Of a DNA stretch of 64,000 nt, positions 9,101-16,742 are shown one piece after another. This DNA is from Alistipes shahii WAL 8301 (lineage in GTDB: Bacteria; Bacteroidota; Bacteroidia; Bacteroidales; Rikenellaceae). Numbering within the stretch: the stretch's first letter is position 1; the number at the start of each line of letters is the position of its first letter. The translations under genes and the position numbers were made by a program. Below the pieces are notes generated by a model. It did not search any database. It was not told the DNA's origin and worked only from the letters and a program-made list of their open reading frames with translations. The stretch is from NCBI RefSeq assembly GCF_025145845.1, contig NZ_CP102253.1:2480001-2544000 (forward strand). Direction: 5' to 3'.

Positions 9101-9587
9101 CAGCGAAGAGATCTTTCCCGTGGTCGACGCGGCGGGGAACGTCGTCGGCAAAGCCACGCGCGGCGAGTGCCACGGCGGGTCGATGCTCCTGCACCCGGTG
9201 GTGCACCTCCATGTTTTCAATTCGCGCGGCGAACTCTATTTGCAGAAACGCCCCGCCTGGAAGGACATTCAGCCCGGACGGTGGGACACGGCCGTGGGCG
9301 GCCATGTGGACTACGGCGAGACGATCGCCGAAGCCCTGCGGCGCGAGGTGCGCGAGGAGCTGGGCATCACGGATTTCGTGCCCGGGGCGGTTGCGGTCTA
9401 TCCGTTCCGCTCGGAACGCGAATACGAACTGGTCCATGTCTTCCGTACGGTCTACGACGGCGAGATCCGTCCGAGCGGGGAGCTTGACGGCGGGCGTTTC
9501 TGGTCCCCGGACGAAATCCGCGAAAACCTCGGACAGGGTGTTTTCACACCCAACTTCGAAGGCGAAGCCGGATTGATTCTCGGGTGA
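9087..9587 (+). CDS. Nudix hydrolase, isopentenyl-diphosphate-isomerase-like fold
   Basis: 166 residues. The full Nudix box G-x5-E-x7-REUxEExGU is present at residues 72-94 (GHVDYGE, then REVREELGI). The N-terminal part (HPVVHLHVFNSRGELYLQKR) resembles the YfcD/Idi-type Nudix subgroup. Such enzymes hydrolyse nucleoside-diphosphate-linked compounds; the substrate cannot be read from sequence. Translationally coupled to the preceding MFS gene by a 14-base overlap. Confidence 0.92.
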   Translation: MNSDNSEEIFPVVDAAGNVVGKATRGECHGGSMLLHPVVHLHVFNSRGELYLQKRPAWKDIQPGRWDTAVGGHVDYGETIAEALRREVREELGITDFVPGAVAVYPFRSEREYELVHVFRTVYDGEIRPSGELDGGRFWSPDEIRENLGQGVFTPNFEGEAGLILG

Positions 9588-9668
9588 TTCCGTTGTCCGC
9601 GCCGGCGTCGTTTCCGGTTTTTCGGCCGCCGCTGCGGTTGAGGCCCGAAAGTTGATGCGGGTACGGGT

Positions 9669-11138
9669 ATGCAGACACTTCTGAAACGTTGGACGCACGC
9701 CCTGCTCGAATGGCTGGGCCTGACTTCGGCCACCGGCGATGCGCTCGACCGCTGGGCGGCTTTCGTGCTCGTGGTGCTGGCCGCCGTGGTTTTCGACCTG
9801 CTGCTGCAACTGGGCATCGTACACGGGGTGCGGAAACTCGTGGAGCGCACCCGGGCCAAGTGGGACGACACGCTTTTCAGCGTTCCGGTTCTCCGGCGCA
9901 TGTGTCATATTTTGAGCGCCATTCTGCTGGCCGTCGTGCTCCCGGTGGTCTTCGAGGAGAAATCCACCGGGCGCGTCATCGTCCTGCGGTTCATGGAGGC
10001 CTATATCGTCTTTTCGGTTTTCCGCTTCGTCAACGCCCTGCTCTATGCCGCCTTCCACATCGCTGCGGCGCGTCCCGCCTGGCAGAACAAACCCATCAAG
10101 GGCCTGCGGCAGACGGCGCAGGGCATTGCGCTGCTGATCTGCACGATTCTGATCGTTTCGATCCTGCTCGACAAGTCGCCCGCCATCCTGCTGACGGGAC
10201 TGGGCGCCTCGGCGGCCGTGCTGATGCTGATTTTCCGTGACAGCATCCTCGGCTTCGTTTCGGGCCTCCAGCTCGCGGCTAACGATATGCTCAAGGTCGG
10301 GGACTGGATTTCGGTCCCCAAGTACGGGGCCGACGGCAACGTCGAGGAGGTGTCGCTCACGACGGTCAAGATCCGCAACTGGGACAACACGCTCGTCATG
10401 CTGCCGCCCTACCTGCTGACGACCGATTCGTTCACCAACTGGCACGCCATGCAGCTTTCGGGCGGGCGGCGCGTGATGCGCTCCGTGGCGATCGACATGA
10501 CGAGCGTGCGTTTCTGCACCCCCGAGATGCTGGACCACTACCGTACGATCGACCTGATCCGCGACTACGTCGATCAGACCGAACGCCGCGTCGAGGAGTA
10601 CAACGCCGCGCACGGCATCGGCTCCGGGGAACGGCGGATCAACGGCCTGCATCAGACCAACCTCGGGGTTTTCCGGGCCTATCTGGTCCGCTACCTTCGG
10701 AACGAGGTTCCGGTGAACAAGGATATGACGCTGATGGTGCGGCAGTTGCAGCCCACCGAAACGGGACTTCCGATGCAGCTCTATTTCTTTACCGATACGG
10801 TCGTGTGGGTGGATTACGAGGGGATTCAGTCGGATGTCTTCGATCATGTGCTGGCCGTGATTCCCGAATTCGGGTTGCGGGTCTTTCAGAATCCGTCGGG
10901 GGAGGACGTCGCCTCGCTGCGCAATGCGTTTTCTCTAAACGCGCAGACACCTCCGCAGACATCCCCGCAGACACCCCCGCAGACATCCCCGCAGACACCT
11001 CCGCCGGCCTCCTCACAGGCCGCCCCGCAAAATGCGCCGCCCCTGCATGCATCCCGGCCGGCCGCCCCGCAAAGGCCGCAGGCGGAACAGCCCGCCCCGG
11101 AGGAGGCTAAAGCACCAGCATCAGCATCACCTGAATGA
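9669..11138 (+). CDS. MscS-family mechanosensitive channel (YbdG-like)
   Basis: 489 residues. Several N-terminal membrane segments precede the MscS core: a pore-lining helix (GASAAVLMLIFRDSILGFVS) then the beta domain (NDMLKVGDWISVP). The large insert before the C-terminus resembles the YbdG/MscM group. Residues about 426-489 form a Gln/Thr/Pro-rich tail generated by a 12-bp minisatellite. The 3' end overlaps the convergent transporter gene by 32 bases. Role: probable osmotic safety valve in the inner membrane. Confidence 0.88.
   Translation: MQTLLKRWTHALLEWLGLTSATGDALDRWAAFVLVVLAAVVFDLLLQLGIVHGVRKLVERTRAKWDDTLFSVPVLRRMCHILSAILLAVVLPVVFEEKSTGRVIVLRFMEAYIVFSVFRFVNALLYAAFHIAAARPAWQNKPIKGLRQTAQGIALLICTILIVSILLDKSPAILLTGLGASAAVLMLIFRDSILGFVSGLQLAANDMLKVGDWISVPKYGADGNVEEVSLTTVKIRNWDNTLVMLPPYLLTTDSFTNWHAMQLSGGRRVMRSVAIDMTSVRFCTPEMLDHYRTIDLIRDYVDQTERRVEEYNAAHGIGSGERRINGLHQTNLGVFRAYLVRYLRNEVPVNKDMTLMVRQLQPTETGLPMQLYFFTDTVVWVDYEGIQSDVFDHVLAVIPEFGLRVFQNPSGEDVASLRNAFSLNAQTPPQTSPQTPPQTSPQTPPPASSQAAPQNAPPLHASRPAAPQRPQAEQPAPEEAKAPASASPE
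10944..11003 (+). repeat. Five 12-bp tandem repeats in the MscS tail
   Basis: Five consecutive 12-bp units of the form CAGACAYCYCCG encode alternating QTPP and QTSP. Because the unit is a multiple of three, copy-number change would lengthen or shorten the cytoplasmic tail without a frameshift. Confidence 0.9.
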
Positions 11139-12768
11139 TGATCACGCGCAGGAACATGCACACGGGATAGACCGTGGCGTAGGATACGGAGGGGTTGTCG
11201 CCTTCGATCGTGTCGTTCACGTAGTTGAGCGCCATCGGGTTGGCCATGCTGCCGCACAGCAGTCCCGAGACCGATCCGAAGTCGACCTTCAGCACCCGCA
11301 GGGCGAACAGCCCCACCAGCACCACCGGCACGAACGTCAGGGCGAATCCGATGCCGAGCCACAAGGCCCCCTCGGGGCGCATGACGGTCTCGAAGAAGTG
11401 GGTTCCGGCATCCAGCCCGAGGCATGCGAGGTACATCGAAAGGCCCAGCGCGCGCAGCATCAGGTTGGCGCTCTGGGTGGTGTAGGTGATCATGTGGAGC
11501 CGGGGGCCGAACGTGCCGATCAGGATGCCGACGATGATCGGGCCGCCCGCGAGGCCCAGTTTCACGGGAATCGAAATCCCGGGGATCGCCACGGGAATGC
11601 TTCCCAGCGTGAGGCCGAGGATCAGGCCGATGAACACCGCCGCGAGGTTGGGTTCGTTGAGGCTCTTGACGGCGTTGCCGAGGATTTTCTCGACGTTGCG
11701 GATCGCCTCCGCTTCGCCCACCACGGTCAGACGGTCGCCCAGCTGCAAACGCAGGTCGGGGGTGGCCAGCAGTTGCACGCCCGAGCGGTACACGCGGCTG
11801 ATGTTGATGCCGTAGGTGTTCCGCAGGCGCAACTGCGAGAGTTTCTTGCCGTTGATTTCGGGGCGTGTCACGAGGATGCGCTGCGAGATGAGCTGGCTGT
11901 CGACGGAGTTCCAGTCGATGTTTTCCGTGTTCCAGTCCTTGGTCTCCTGCTCGCCGAAGATCAGCCGCAGGGCGTCGGCCTCGCCGGGCGTGGTGATGAC
12001 CAGGATCAGGTCGTTCTCCTGTAGGGTCTTGTCCGAGGTGGGGATCGAAACCCGCCCGTCGCGCCACAGGCGCGAAATGACGAAATGGTGGTGGCTCTGC
12101 GTCGCGATTTCGTGGACGCTCTTGCCGAAGACCGCGGGATTGGTGAGGCGGTAGCTGGCGATGAAGACGTTCTTGCGGTGTTCGGCGTCGGGTCCCGGCA
12201 TGTCGCAGGGACGCACGAAGAGCTTGCGCAGGAAGACCACGGCCAGAATTACGCCCACGACGCCCAGCGGGTAGGCCACGGCGCAGCTCAACGCCGCTCC
12301 GTTTGCGTCGATGCCCATTTGTTGCAGCGTCTGCTGTGCGGCGCCCAGCGCCGGGGTGTTGGTCGTCGCGCCGCACAGAATGCCCGACATGTCGGGCATC
12401 GAGACTCCGAAGGCGTAGCTCATCGCCATGGCCAGGGCCGTTCCGAGCAGCACGATGGCGATGGCGGGCGAGACGAGCCGCAGTCCGTCGGCGCGCATCG
12501 AACTGAAGAAGCCCGGCCCCACCTGAAGGCCGAGGGCGTAGACGAAGATCACCAGTCCGAAACTCTCGGCATAGGTCAGCATCGCCGGGTCGAGCGAGAG
12601 CCCGAAATGCCCGGCCAGAATGCCCACGAAGAAGATGAAGGCCGTTCCGAGCGAGATTCCGAAAAAGCGGATCTTTCCCAGTCCGATACCGATCGTCGAG
12701 ATGAGCGAAACCACCACGACGGCCTGCAAAGCCGAGTGCTCGACGAACAATTCTTTAAGCCATTCCAT
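11107..12768 (-). CDS. AspT/YidE-family transporter with RCK domains
   Basis: 553 residues with the duplicated YidE/YbjL (aspartate:alanine exchanger) membrane domain split by two TrkA-C/RCK-like cytoplasmic domains (about residues 200-370; motifs SIPTSDKTLQENDLILVITT and LRLQLGDRLTVVGE). The N-terminal half has LILAVVF and GATTNTPALGAA, typical of this family. A -7 box (TACTTTTG on the minus strand, 12792-12799) precedes the start. Probable amino-acid or dicarboxylate exchanger; the substrate is not determined. Confidence 0.88.
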   Translation of the reverse strand: MEWLKELFVEHSALQAVVVVSLISTIGIGLGKIRFFGISLGTAFIFFVGILAGHFGLSLDPAMLTYAESFGLVIFVYALGLQVGPGFFSSMRADGLRLVSPAIAIVLLGTALAMAMSYAFGVSMPDMSGILCGATTNTPALGAAQQTLQQMGIDANGAALSCAVAYPLGVVGVILAVVFLRKLFVRPCDMPGPDAEHRKNVFIASYRLTNPAVFGKSVHEIATQSHHHFVISRLWRDGRVSIPTSDKTLQENDLILVITTPGEADALRLIFGEQETKDWNTENIDWNSVDSQLISQRILVTRPEINGKKLSQLRLRNTYGINISRVYRSGVQLLATPDLRLQLGDRLTVVGEAEAIRNVEKILGNAVKSLNEPNLAAVFIGLILGLTLGSIPVAIPGISIPVKLGLAGGPIIVGILIGTFGPRLHMITYTTQSANLMLRALGLSMYLACLGLDAGTHFFETVMRPEGALWLGIGFALTFVPVVLVGLFALRVLKVDFGSVSGLLCGSMANPMALNYVNDTIEGDNPSVSYATVYPVCMFLRVIIIQVMLMLVL

Positions 12769-12791
12769 TCCTTCAACTGTTGAAACCGTTG

Positions 12792-12799
12792 CAAAAGTA
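12792..12799 (-). promoter_or_regulatory. -7 box of the AspT-type transporter gene
   Basis: TACTTTTG on the minus strand, 24 bases before the ATG. No good TTG at 19-20 bases further upstream. Confidence 0.45.
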
Positions 12800-12926
12800 G
12801 GTCAAATTTTCCGGATTGCCGCTTTTTTGCAGAACGAAAAGTGGTCCGTATGCGTCCGGGCGTATTATTTTGCCTTTTCGGGGTATGACATTTTGGTCGA
12901 GCCTTATTACAAAAACGCTCTACCTA

Positions 12927-12956
12927 TTGTGGGTTGGGATAATTTGTCTACTTTTG
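12927..12956 (+). promoter_or_regulatory. Consensus promoter of a stand-alone RNA
   Basis: TTG at 12927-12929, exactly 19 bases, then TACTTTTG at 12949-12956. This is a full match to the Bacteroidetes vegetative promoter. No open reading frame begins downstream before the terminator at 13080. Confidence 0.8.
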
Positions 12957-12960
12957 TATT

Positions 12961-13106
12961 GCTGGGATAAACACAGATCATCAGTGACGCACGAAGGACT
13001 TTTCTGCCGGAGAAGGTCCGGGATCCAATCCGGCAGCCGCCCGGATTATTCAGGAACTTGATGTTCCGGGTAGCAGCGAGGGTGACCGTTTTAGGTCACC
13101 CTTTTT
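12961..13106 (+). ncRNA. Putative structured small RNA of unknown family
   Basis: A region of about 146 bases between a consensus promoter and a strong terminator, without a credible coding frame. It can fold into at least three hairpins: CTGCCGGA (13004-13011) with TCCGGCAG (13029-13036); CCCGG (13040-13044) with CCGGG (13066-13070), enclosing GGAAC (13053-13057) with GTTCC (13063-13067); and the terminator stem. The next gene downstream is a TolC remnant on the other strand, so it is not an obvious riboswitch leader. I do not recognise the family. Confidence 0.6.
13080..13106 (+). terminator. Terminator of the small RNA
   Basis: GGGTGACC (13080-13087) pairs with GGTCACCC (13094-13101) around a 6-base loop, followed by five T. 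Confidence 0.92.
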
Positions 13107-13137
13107 GTTTGAATTCGTTTATCAGAATCTCCCGTTT

Positions 13138-13428
13138 TCAGAGTTGCAACGGCTTCCCGCGGTAGAAATAGAGAATCTTCGAACGGAAAACGAACTCGTA
13201 TTTGGCCTGCACGGTTTGGGTGACGGCGAGCTGCTGGCTGCGCACGGCGAGCTGCGCCTTGCTGATGTCGTTGCGCGCGGCCCGGCGGTTGAAGATCGGG
13301 TTGTCGAGCGGGACGCCGGCGTATTCGCGGCTGTTATGGCGCATCTGTGTCCCGGACGGCCACCGCGTGTTCCGAGCCTTCGGGCCGCAGCCGCTTCGCG
13401 GGGGCGGTTCCCGGTTCCCCGGGCGCAT
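13138..13428 (-). pseudogene. Remnant of a TolC-family outer-membrane efflux gene
   Basis: The minus strand encodes a 96-codon open frame whose middle (DNPIFNRRAARNDISKAQLA) reads like the last repeat of Bacteroidetes TolC proteins, with a beta segment followed by a heptad helix. Neither a signal peptide nor the other TolC repeats are present, and both ends read into unrelated sequence. It is most simply a decayed 3' fragment. An intact TolC with its own pump exists at 21109-26585. Confidence 0.55.
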
Positions 13429-13501
13429 GACGGATCACGCCGGTCGTGCGGCGGCCGTCGGGGGCGAAAAAGAGGTGATTGCGGAATATCTGCCTATCGG
13501 T

Positions 13502-13538
13502 AAAAAGGCCCGCCCGGTCTTTTCGGGGACCGGGCGGG
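13502..13538 (-). terminator. Terminator of the iorA-CoA-transferase operon
   Basis: An 11-bp perfect stem (CCCGCCCGGTC 13509-13519 with GACCGGGCGGG 13528-13538) followed on the minus strand by CC and five T (13502-13506), directly after the CoA-transferase stop codon. Confidence 0.9.
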
Positions 13539-13541
13539 GGT

Positions 13542-14837
13542 TTATGCTTTGAGGCGCAGGAACGAATAGCCGAAGCGTTCGGCTGCGGCGCGTTCCAGCT
13601 CCTCGCGGACCGAGGGGTGCGCCACGGCTATCAGCGCCCGGGCGCGTTCTGCGAGGTTGCGGCCCCGCAGGTGCGCCACGCCGTATTCGGTGACGACGTG
13701 CTGGACCATGTGGCGCGTCGTGACGACGCCCGCGCCGGGCGACAGCAGCGCCCTGATCTTCGATTCGCCCTTGGGTGTGGTCGAGGGGATGGCGATGAAG
13801 GTCTTGCCGCCTTCGGACAGCGCCCCGCCGTACATGAAATCGTGCTGGCCGCCCACGCCCGAGATGATGCGCATTCCGACCGAGTCGGCGCACACCTGCC
13901 CCGTGAGGTCCACCTCCACGGCCGAATTGATGGCCATGACCTTCGGGTTTTGCCGGATGCGGAACGGGTCGTTGGTCCATGCCACGTCCTTCATCACGAG
14001 GTCTTTGCGGTAGTCCATGTAGTCGTACAGCCGGCGCGAGCCGAGGGCCAGCGAGGCCACCGTCACGCCGGGCATCACCGCTTTCTGCGAGTTGTCGATC
14101 ACGCCGCTTTCCAGCAGCGGCAGCACGCCGTCGGTCATCGCCTCGGTGTGCAGTCCCAGATGCCGGTGGCCGCCGAGGGCCGCCAGTACGGCGTTCGGAA
14201 TGCCGCCCACGCCGATCTGCAACGTCGCCCCGTCGGGAATCAGTTCGGCGATGTAGCTGCCGATTTTCCGTTCCGTTTCGCTCGGCACGGCCGTCGGGAC
14301 CTCCACCAGCGGAGAATCGACCTCCACGGCCGCCGCCAGGCGCGAGGTGTGGATCACGGCGTCGCCGTAGGAGTAGGGCATCGCCCGGTTGACCTGCGCG
14401 ATGATGGTCTTGGCGCACTCCACGGCGGAAACCGCCAGATCGGCCGAGACGCCGAACGAGCAGTAGCCTTCGGCGTCGGGCGGCGAGACGTTGATGAGTG
14501 CGACGTCGAGAGGCAGCGTGCCGTCGCGGAACAGCGCGGGGATTTCGCCCAGGAAGGCCGGAATGGTCTGTCCGTAGCCGTCGGCCAGCCACCTGCGGAT
14601 GTTGTTGGCGACGAACAGGCTGTTGACGAGGAACGACTCCTTGTATTCGGGGCGGCAGTAGGGGGCGTCGAAGGCTCCCACGGCGAAGGCCGAATAGACC
14701 GTCACATGCTCCAGTTCGCCGCCCCGTTCGGCCATTGCGGCCACGAGCGCTTCGGGGATCGAGGTGCTGCCCTGAATGTAGACGCTGTCGTTGGATCGGA
14801 TGAGTTTTACCGCCTCCGCGGCAGTCGTGTAGTGCAT
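13542..14837 (-). CDS. Acetyl-CoA hydrolase/CoA-transferase family protein
   Basis: About 431 residues of the acetyl-CoA hydrolase/4-hydroxybutyrate CoA-transferase family, which moves CoA between carboxylates, often with acetate as acceptor. Motifs: VYIQGSTSIPEAL near the N-terminus, GVGGIPNAVLAAL, and GGQHDFMYGGALSEGG. The ATG at 14837 (MHYTTAAEAV) is preferred because it lies just after the aminotransferase stop and matches family starts; an ATG at 14861 would add eight residues. Last gene of a four-gene operon. Inferred role: release arylacetate or branched acid from its CoA ester. Confidence 0.88.
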   Translation of the reverse strand: MHYTTAAEAVKLIRSNDSVYIQGSTSIPEALVAAMAERGGELEHVTVYSAFAVGAFDAPYCRPEYKESFLVNSLFVANNIRRWLADGYGQTIPAFLGEIPALFRDGTLPLDVALINVSPPDAEGYCSFGVSADLAVSAVECAKTIIAQVNRAMPYSYGDAVIHTSRLAAAVEVDSPLVEVPTAVPSETERKIGSYIAELIPDGATLQIGVGGIPNAVLAALGGHRHLGLHTEAMTDGVLPLLESGVIDNSQKAVMPGVTVASLALGSRRLYDYMDYRKDLVMKDVAWTNDPFRIRQNPKVMAINSAVEVDLTGQVCADSVGMRIISGVGGQHDFMYGGALSEGGKTFIAIPSTTPKGESKIRALLSPGAGVVTTRHMVQHVVTEYGVAHLRGRNLAERARALIAVAHPSVREELERAAAERFGYSFLRLKA

Positions 14838-14841
14838 GTTG

Positions 14842-16152
14842 TCAGCGGTTATTTTCTGCAAAAGCGGTTAAACGTTCTTCGAGCATTTCGAACTGTTCGG
14901 GGCGGTTCATCTGCGAGACGCAGACGCGGATGCCGCTCTGGCGGCTGCCGGTCGAGGTGAGCGAGATGGCGCAGATGCCGTAGAGCAGCAGCTCGCTCAA
15001 CAGTTCGGCGCTGGTCATCGCGCCGTAGCCGACCGTGTAGAAGAATCCGTCGCTGACCGGCTCGTCGCGGTCCTTGTCGTAGACGATGCGGAATCCGTGG
15101 CGGAGGAACGTCTCCTTGGTCAGCCGGGCGCGCCGGGCGTACTCCGAGGCTTCGCCCACGAAGTCCAGTTCGCCGTCGGCCGCCGCGCGGAACATTGCCG
15201 CTAGGGCGTGCTGCGCCGAATGGCTCGTGCCGGATGAGGCCGCATAGAGAAAGACCAGTACGTAGGCGTCGCCCAGCCGTCCGATGTTGTAACGCCGGCG
15301 CAGGGCGGGGTACTCGCGGCGGAAAAGCGCATCGGAGATCGCCGCCACGGCGATTCGCTGTCCGGCGTAGCTGAATATCTTCGACCCGGAGACCAGCAGG
15401 ATGTAATTGTCCGTGTAGCGGGCCACCGAAGCCTGGTAGGGGGCTTCGAAAGGCCGTCCCAGCGGTTTGCGGAAATCCATGCAGAGGTAGGCGAGGTCCT
15501 CGATGACGATGGCGTCGTACCGCGTGGCCAGCTCGCCGATCGTGCGCAGCTCGTCCTCCGTGAGGCAGATCCACGCCGGGTTGTTGGGGTTCGAGTAGAC
15601 GATGGCCGCCACGTCGCCTGCGGCGAGGACGCTCTCGATCTTCGGCCCCAGCTTTTCGCCCCTGTAATCGTAGATGTCGAACGACTCCGAGGGAATGCCG
15701 AGAATGCGTACCTGACTGCGCTGCACGGGGAATCCGGGGTCGATGAAGAGGATTTTGCGCCGCTGCGGGTCGAGCTGCGAGCAGAGCAGGAATGTGGTGA
15801 AGCTGCCCTGCATCGACCCGACGGTGGGGATGCAGCCCCGGGGGGCCACCTCCACGTCGAGGAAGGCTTTCAGGAAGCGCGACGCCTGCGTCTTGAGTTC
15901 CGGAATGCCGAACATGTTGGGATACTGCGACGCGACGCCCGCCTGCAGGGCCGCGCATTCGGCCTCGACGCCCGCCCGTTCGGGCGGCAGCCCCGGCACG
16001 CCCATTTCGAGGTGGAGGAACTCCACGCCCGTGTCGCGCTCCATCGTGCGGGCGATGTCGCCCGACTGGCGGATCGTGGCCTGCGCGATGTCGGCTATGT
16101 CCATCCGCTCCAGCGCGGAGCGCAGGCAGGACCTGTCGAACGGTATTTTCAT
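14842..16152 (-). CDS. PLP-dependent class I/II aminotransferase
   Basis: 436 residues, fold type I. The cofactor lysine is in SGSKIFSYAGQR, and the preceding YSNPNNPAWICLTEDEL and VIEDLAYLCMDF supply the Asn and Asp typical of the PLP pocket. The ATG at 16152 (MKIPFDRS) overlaps the end of iorB by 4 bases, fixing the start and indicating translational coupling. In the iorAB operon the likely job is conversion of an aromatic or branched amino acid to its 2-oxo acid. Exact substrate is inferred only from context. Confidence 0.9.
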   Translation of the reverse strand: MKIPFDRSCLRSALERMDIADIAQATIRQSGDIARTMERDTGVEFLHLEMGVPGLPPERAGVEAECAALQAGVASQYPNMFGIPELKTQASRFLKAFLDVEVAPRGCIPTVGSMQGSFTTFLLCSQLDPQRRKILFIDPGFPVQRSQVRILGIPSESFDIYDYRGEKLGPKIESVLAAGDVAAIVYSNPNNPAWICLTEDELRTIGELATRYDAIVIEDLAYLCMDFRKPLGRPFEAPYQASVARYTDNYILLVSGSKIFSYAGQRIAVAAISDALFRREYPALRRRYNIGRLGDAYVLVFLYAASSGTSHSAQHALAAMFRAAADGELDFVGEASEYARRARLTKETFLRHGFRIVYDKDRDEPVSDGFFYTVGYGAMTSAELLSELLLYGICAISLTSTGSRQSGIRVCVSQMNRPEQFEMLEERLTAFAENNR

Positions 16153-16736
16153 GGCTTTGTCTGTTTTTGGGCCGCTTCGTAGCCGGCGCGGAACGCCGCG
16201 AGATTCGTTTCGACGACCTGCCCGCCCTTGCGGGCGAAGATGGCGCGGATGCCGGACTCCAGTTTCGCGGCGTCGATTCCGAGCAGCGGCGCGGCGGCTC
16301 CCAGCAGCGCCATGTTGGCCGAGCGGGGCGCCATGGCGGCTTTGGCGACGGCGTCGGCGTCGAGGACTACGGCGTGCGGGAGTTTTTCCAGTTCGCGCCG
16401 CAGGGTCTCGCCCTCCGGGTAGTTCGGGATGTTGATCAGCGGCGTGATGCCGGTGATTACCCATCCGTCGTCGGCGAGCCACGGCAGGTAGCGCAGCGCC
16501 TCCATCGGCTCCATCGAGACGATGAGATCGGCCGCGCCGCGCGGAATGAGATCCGAACGGATGGCCGACGACGAGATGCGCAGGTTCGACTGCACGTCGC
16601 CGCCGCGCTGGCTCATGCCGTGGACCTCGGCCTGCTTGATGTGAAGCCCGTCTTCGAGGGCGGCCCGTCCGATGACGGCGGCGATCGAGAGGATTCCCTG
16701 GCCTCCTACGCCCGAGAGTATGATGTCGCGTTTCAT
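16149..16736 (-). CDS. iorB: Indolepyruvate oxidoreductase beta subunit
   Basis: 195 residues of the pyruvate/2-oxoacid oxidoreductase gamma-domain family. It starts MKRDIILSGVGGQGILSIA, the signature GVGGQG of IorB-type subunits, followed by EVHGMSQRGGDVQSNLRI. With IorA it oxidatively decarboxylates aryl-pyruvates to aryl-acetyl-CoA, passing electrons to ferredoxin. It lies 6 bases after iorA and overlaps the aminotransferase start. Confidence 0.93.
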   Translation of the reverse strand: MKRDIILSGVGGQGILSIAAVIGRAALEDGLHIKQAEVHGMSQRGGDVQSNLRISSSAIRSDLIPRGAADLIVSMEPMEALRYLPWLADDGWVITGITPLINIPNYPEGETLRRELEKLPHAVVLDADAVAKAAMAPRSANMALLGAAAPLLGIDAAKLESGIRAIFARKGGQVVETNLAAFRAGYEAAQKQTKP

Positions 16737-16742
16737 AAGCCT

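Noticed and set aside
13029..13090. TPP-riboswitch-like stretch (GAACTTGAT ... GCAGCGAGGG) in the putative RNA
   Set aside because: Only part of the 3' half resembles a TPP aptamer. The CTGAGA core is missing, and no thiamine gene or any intact gene follows the terminator.
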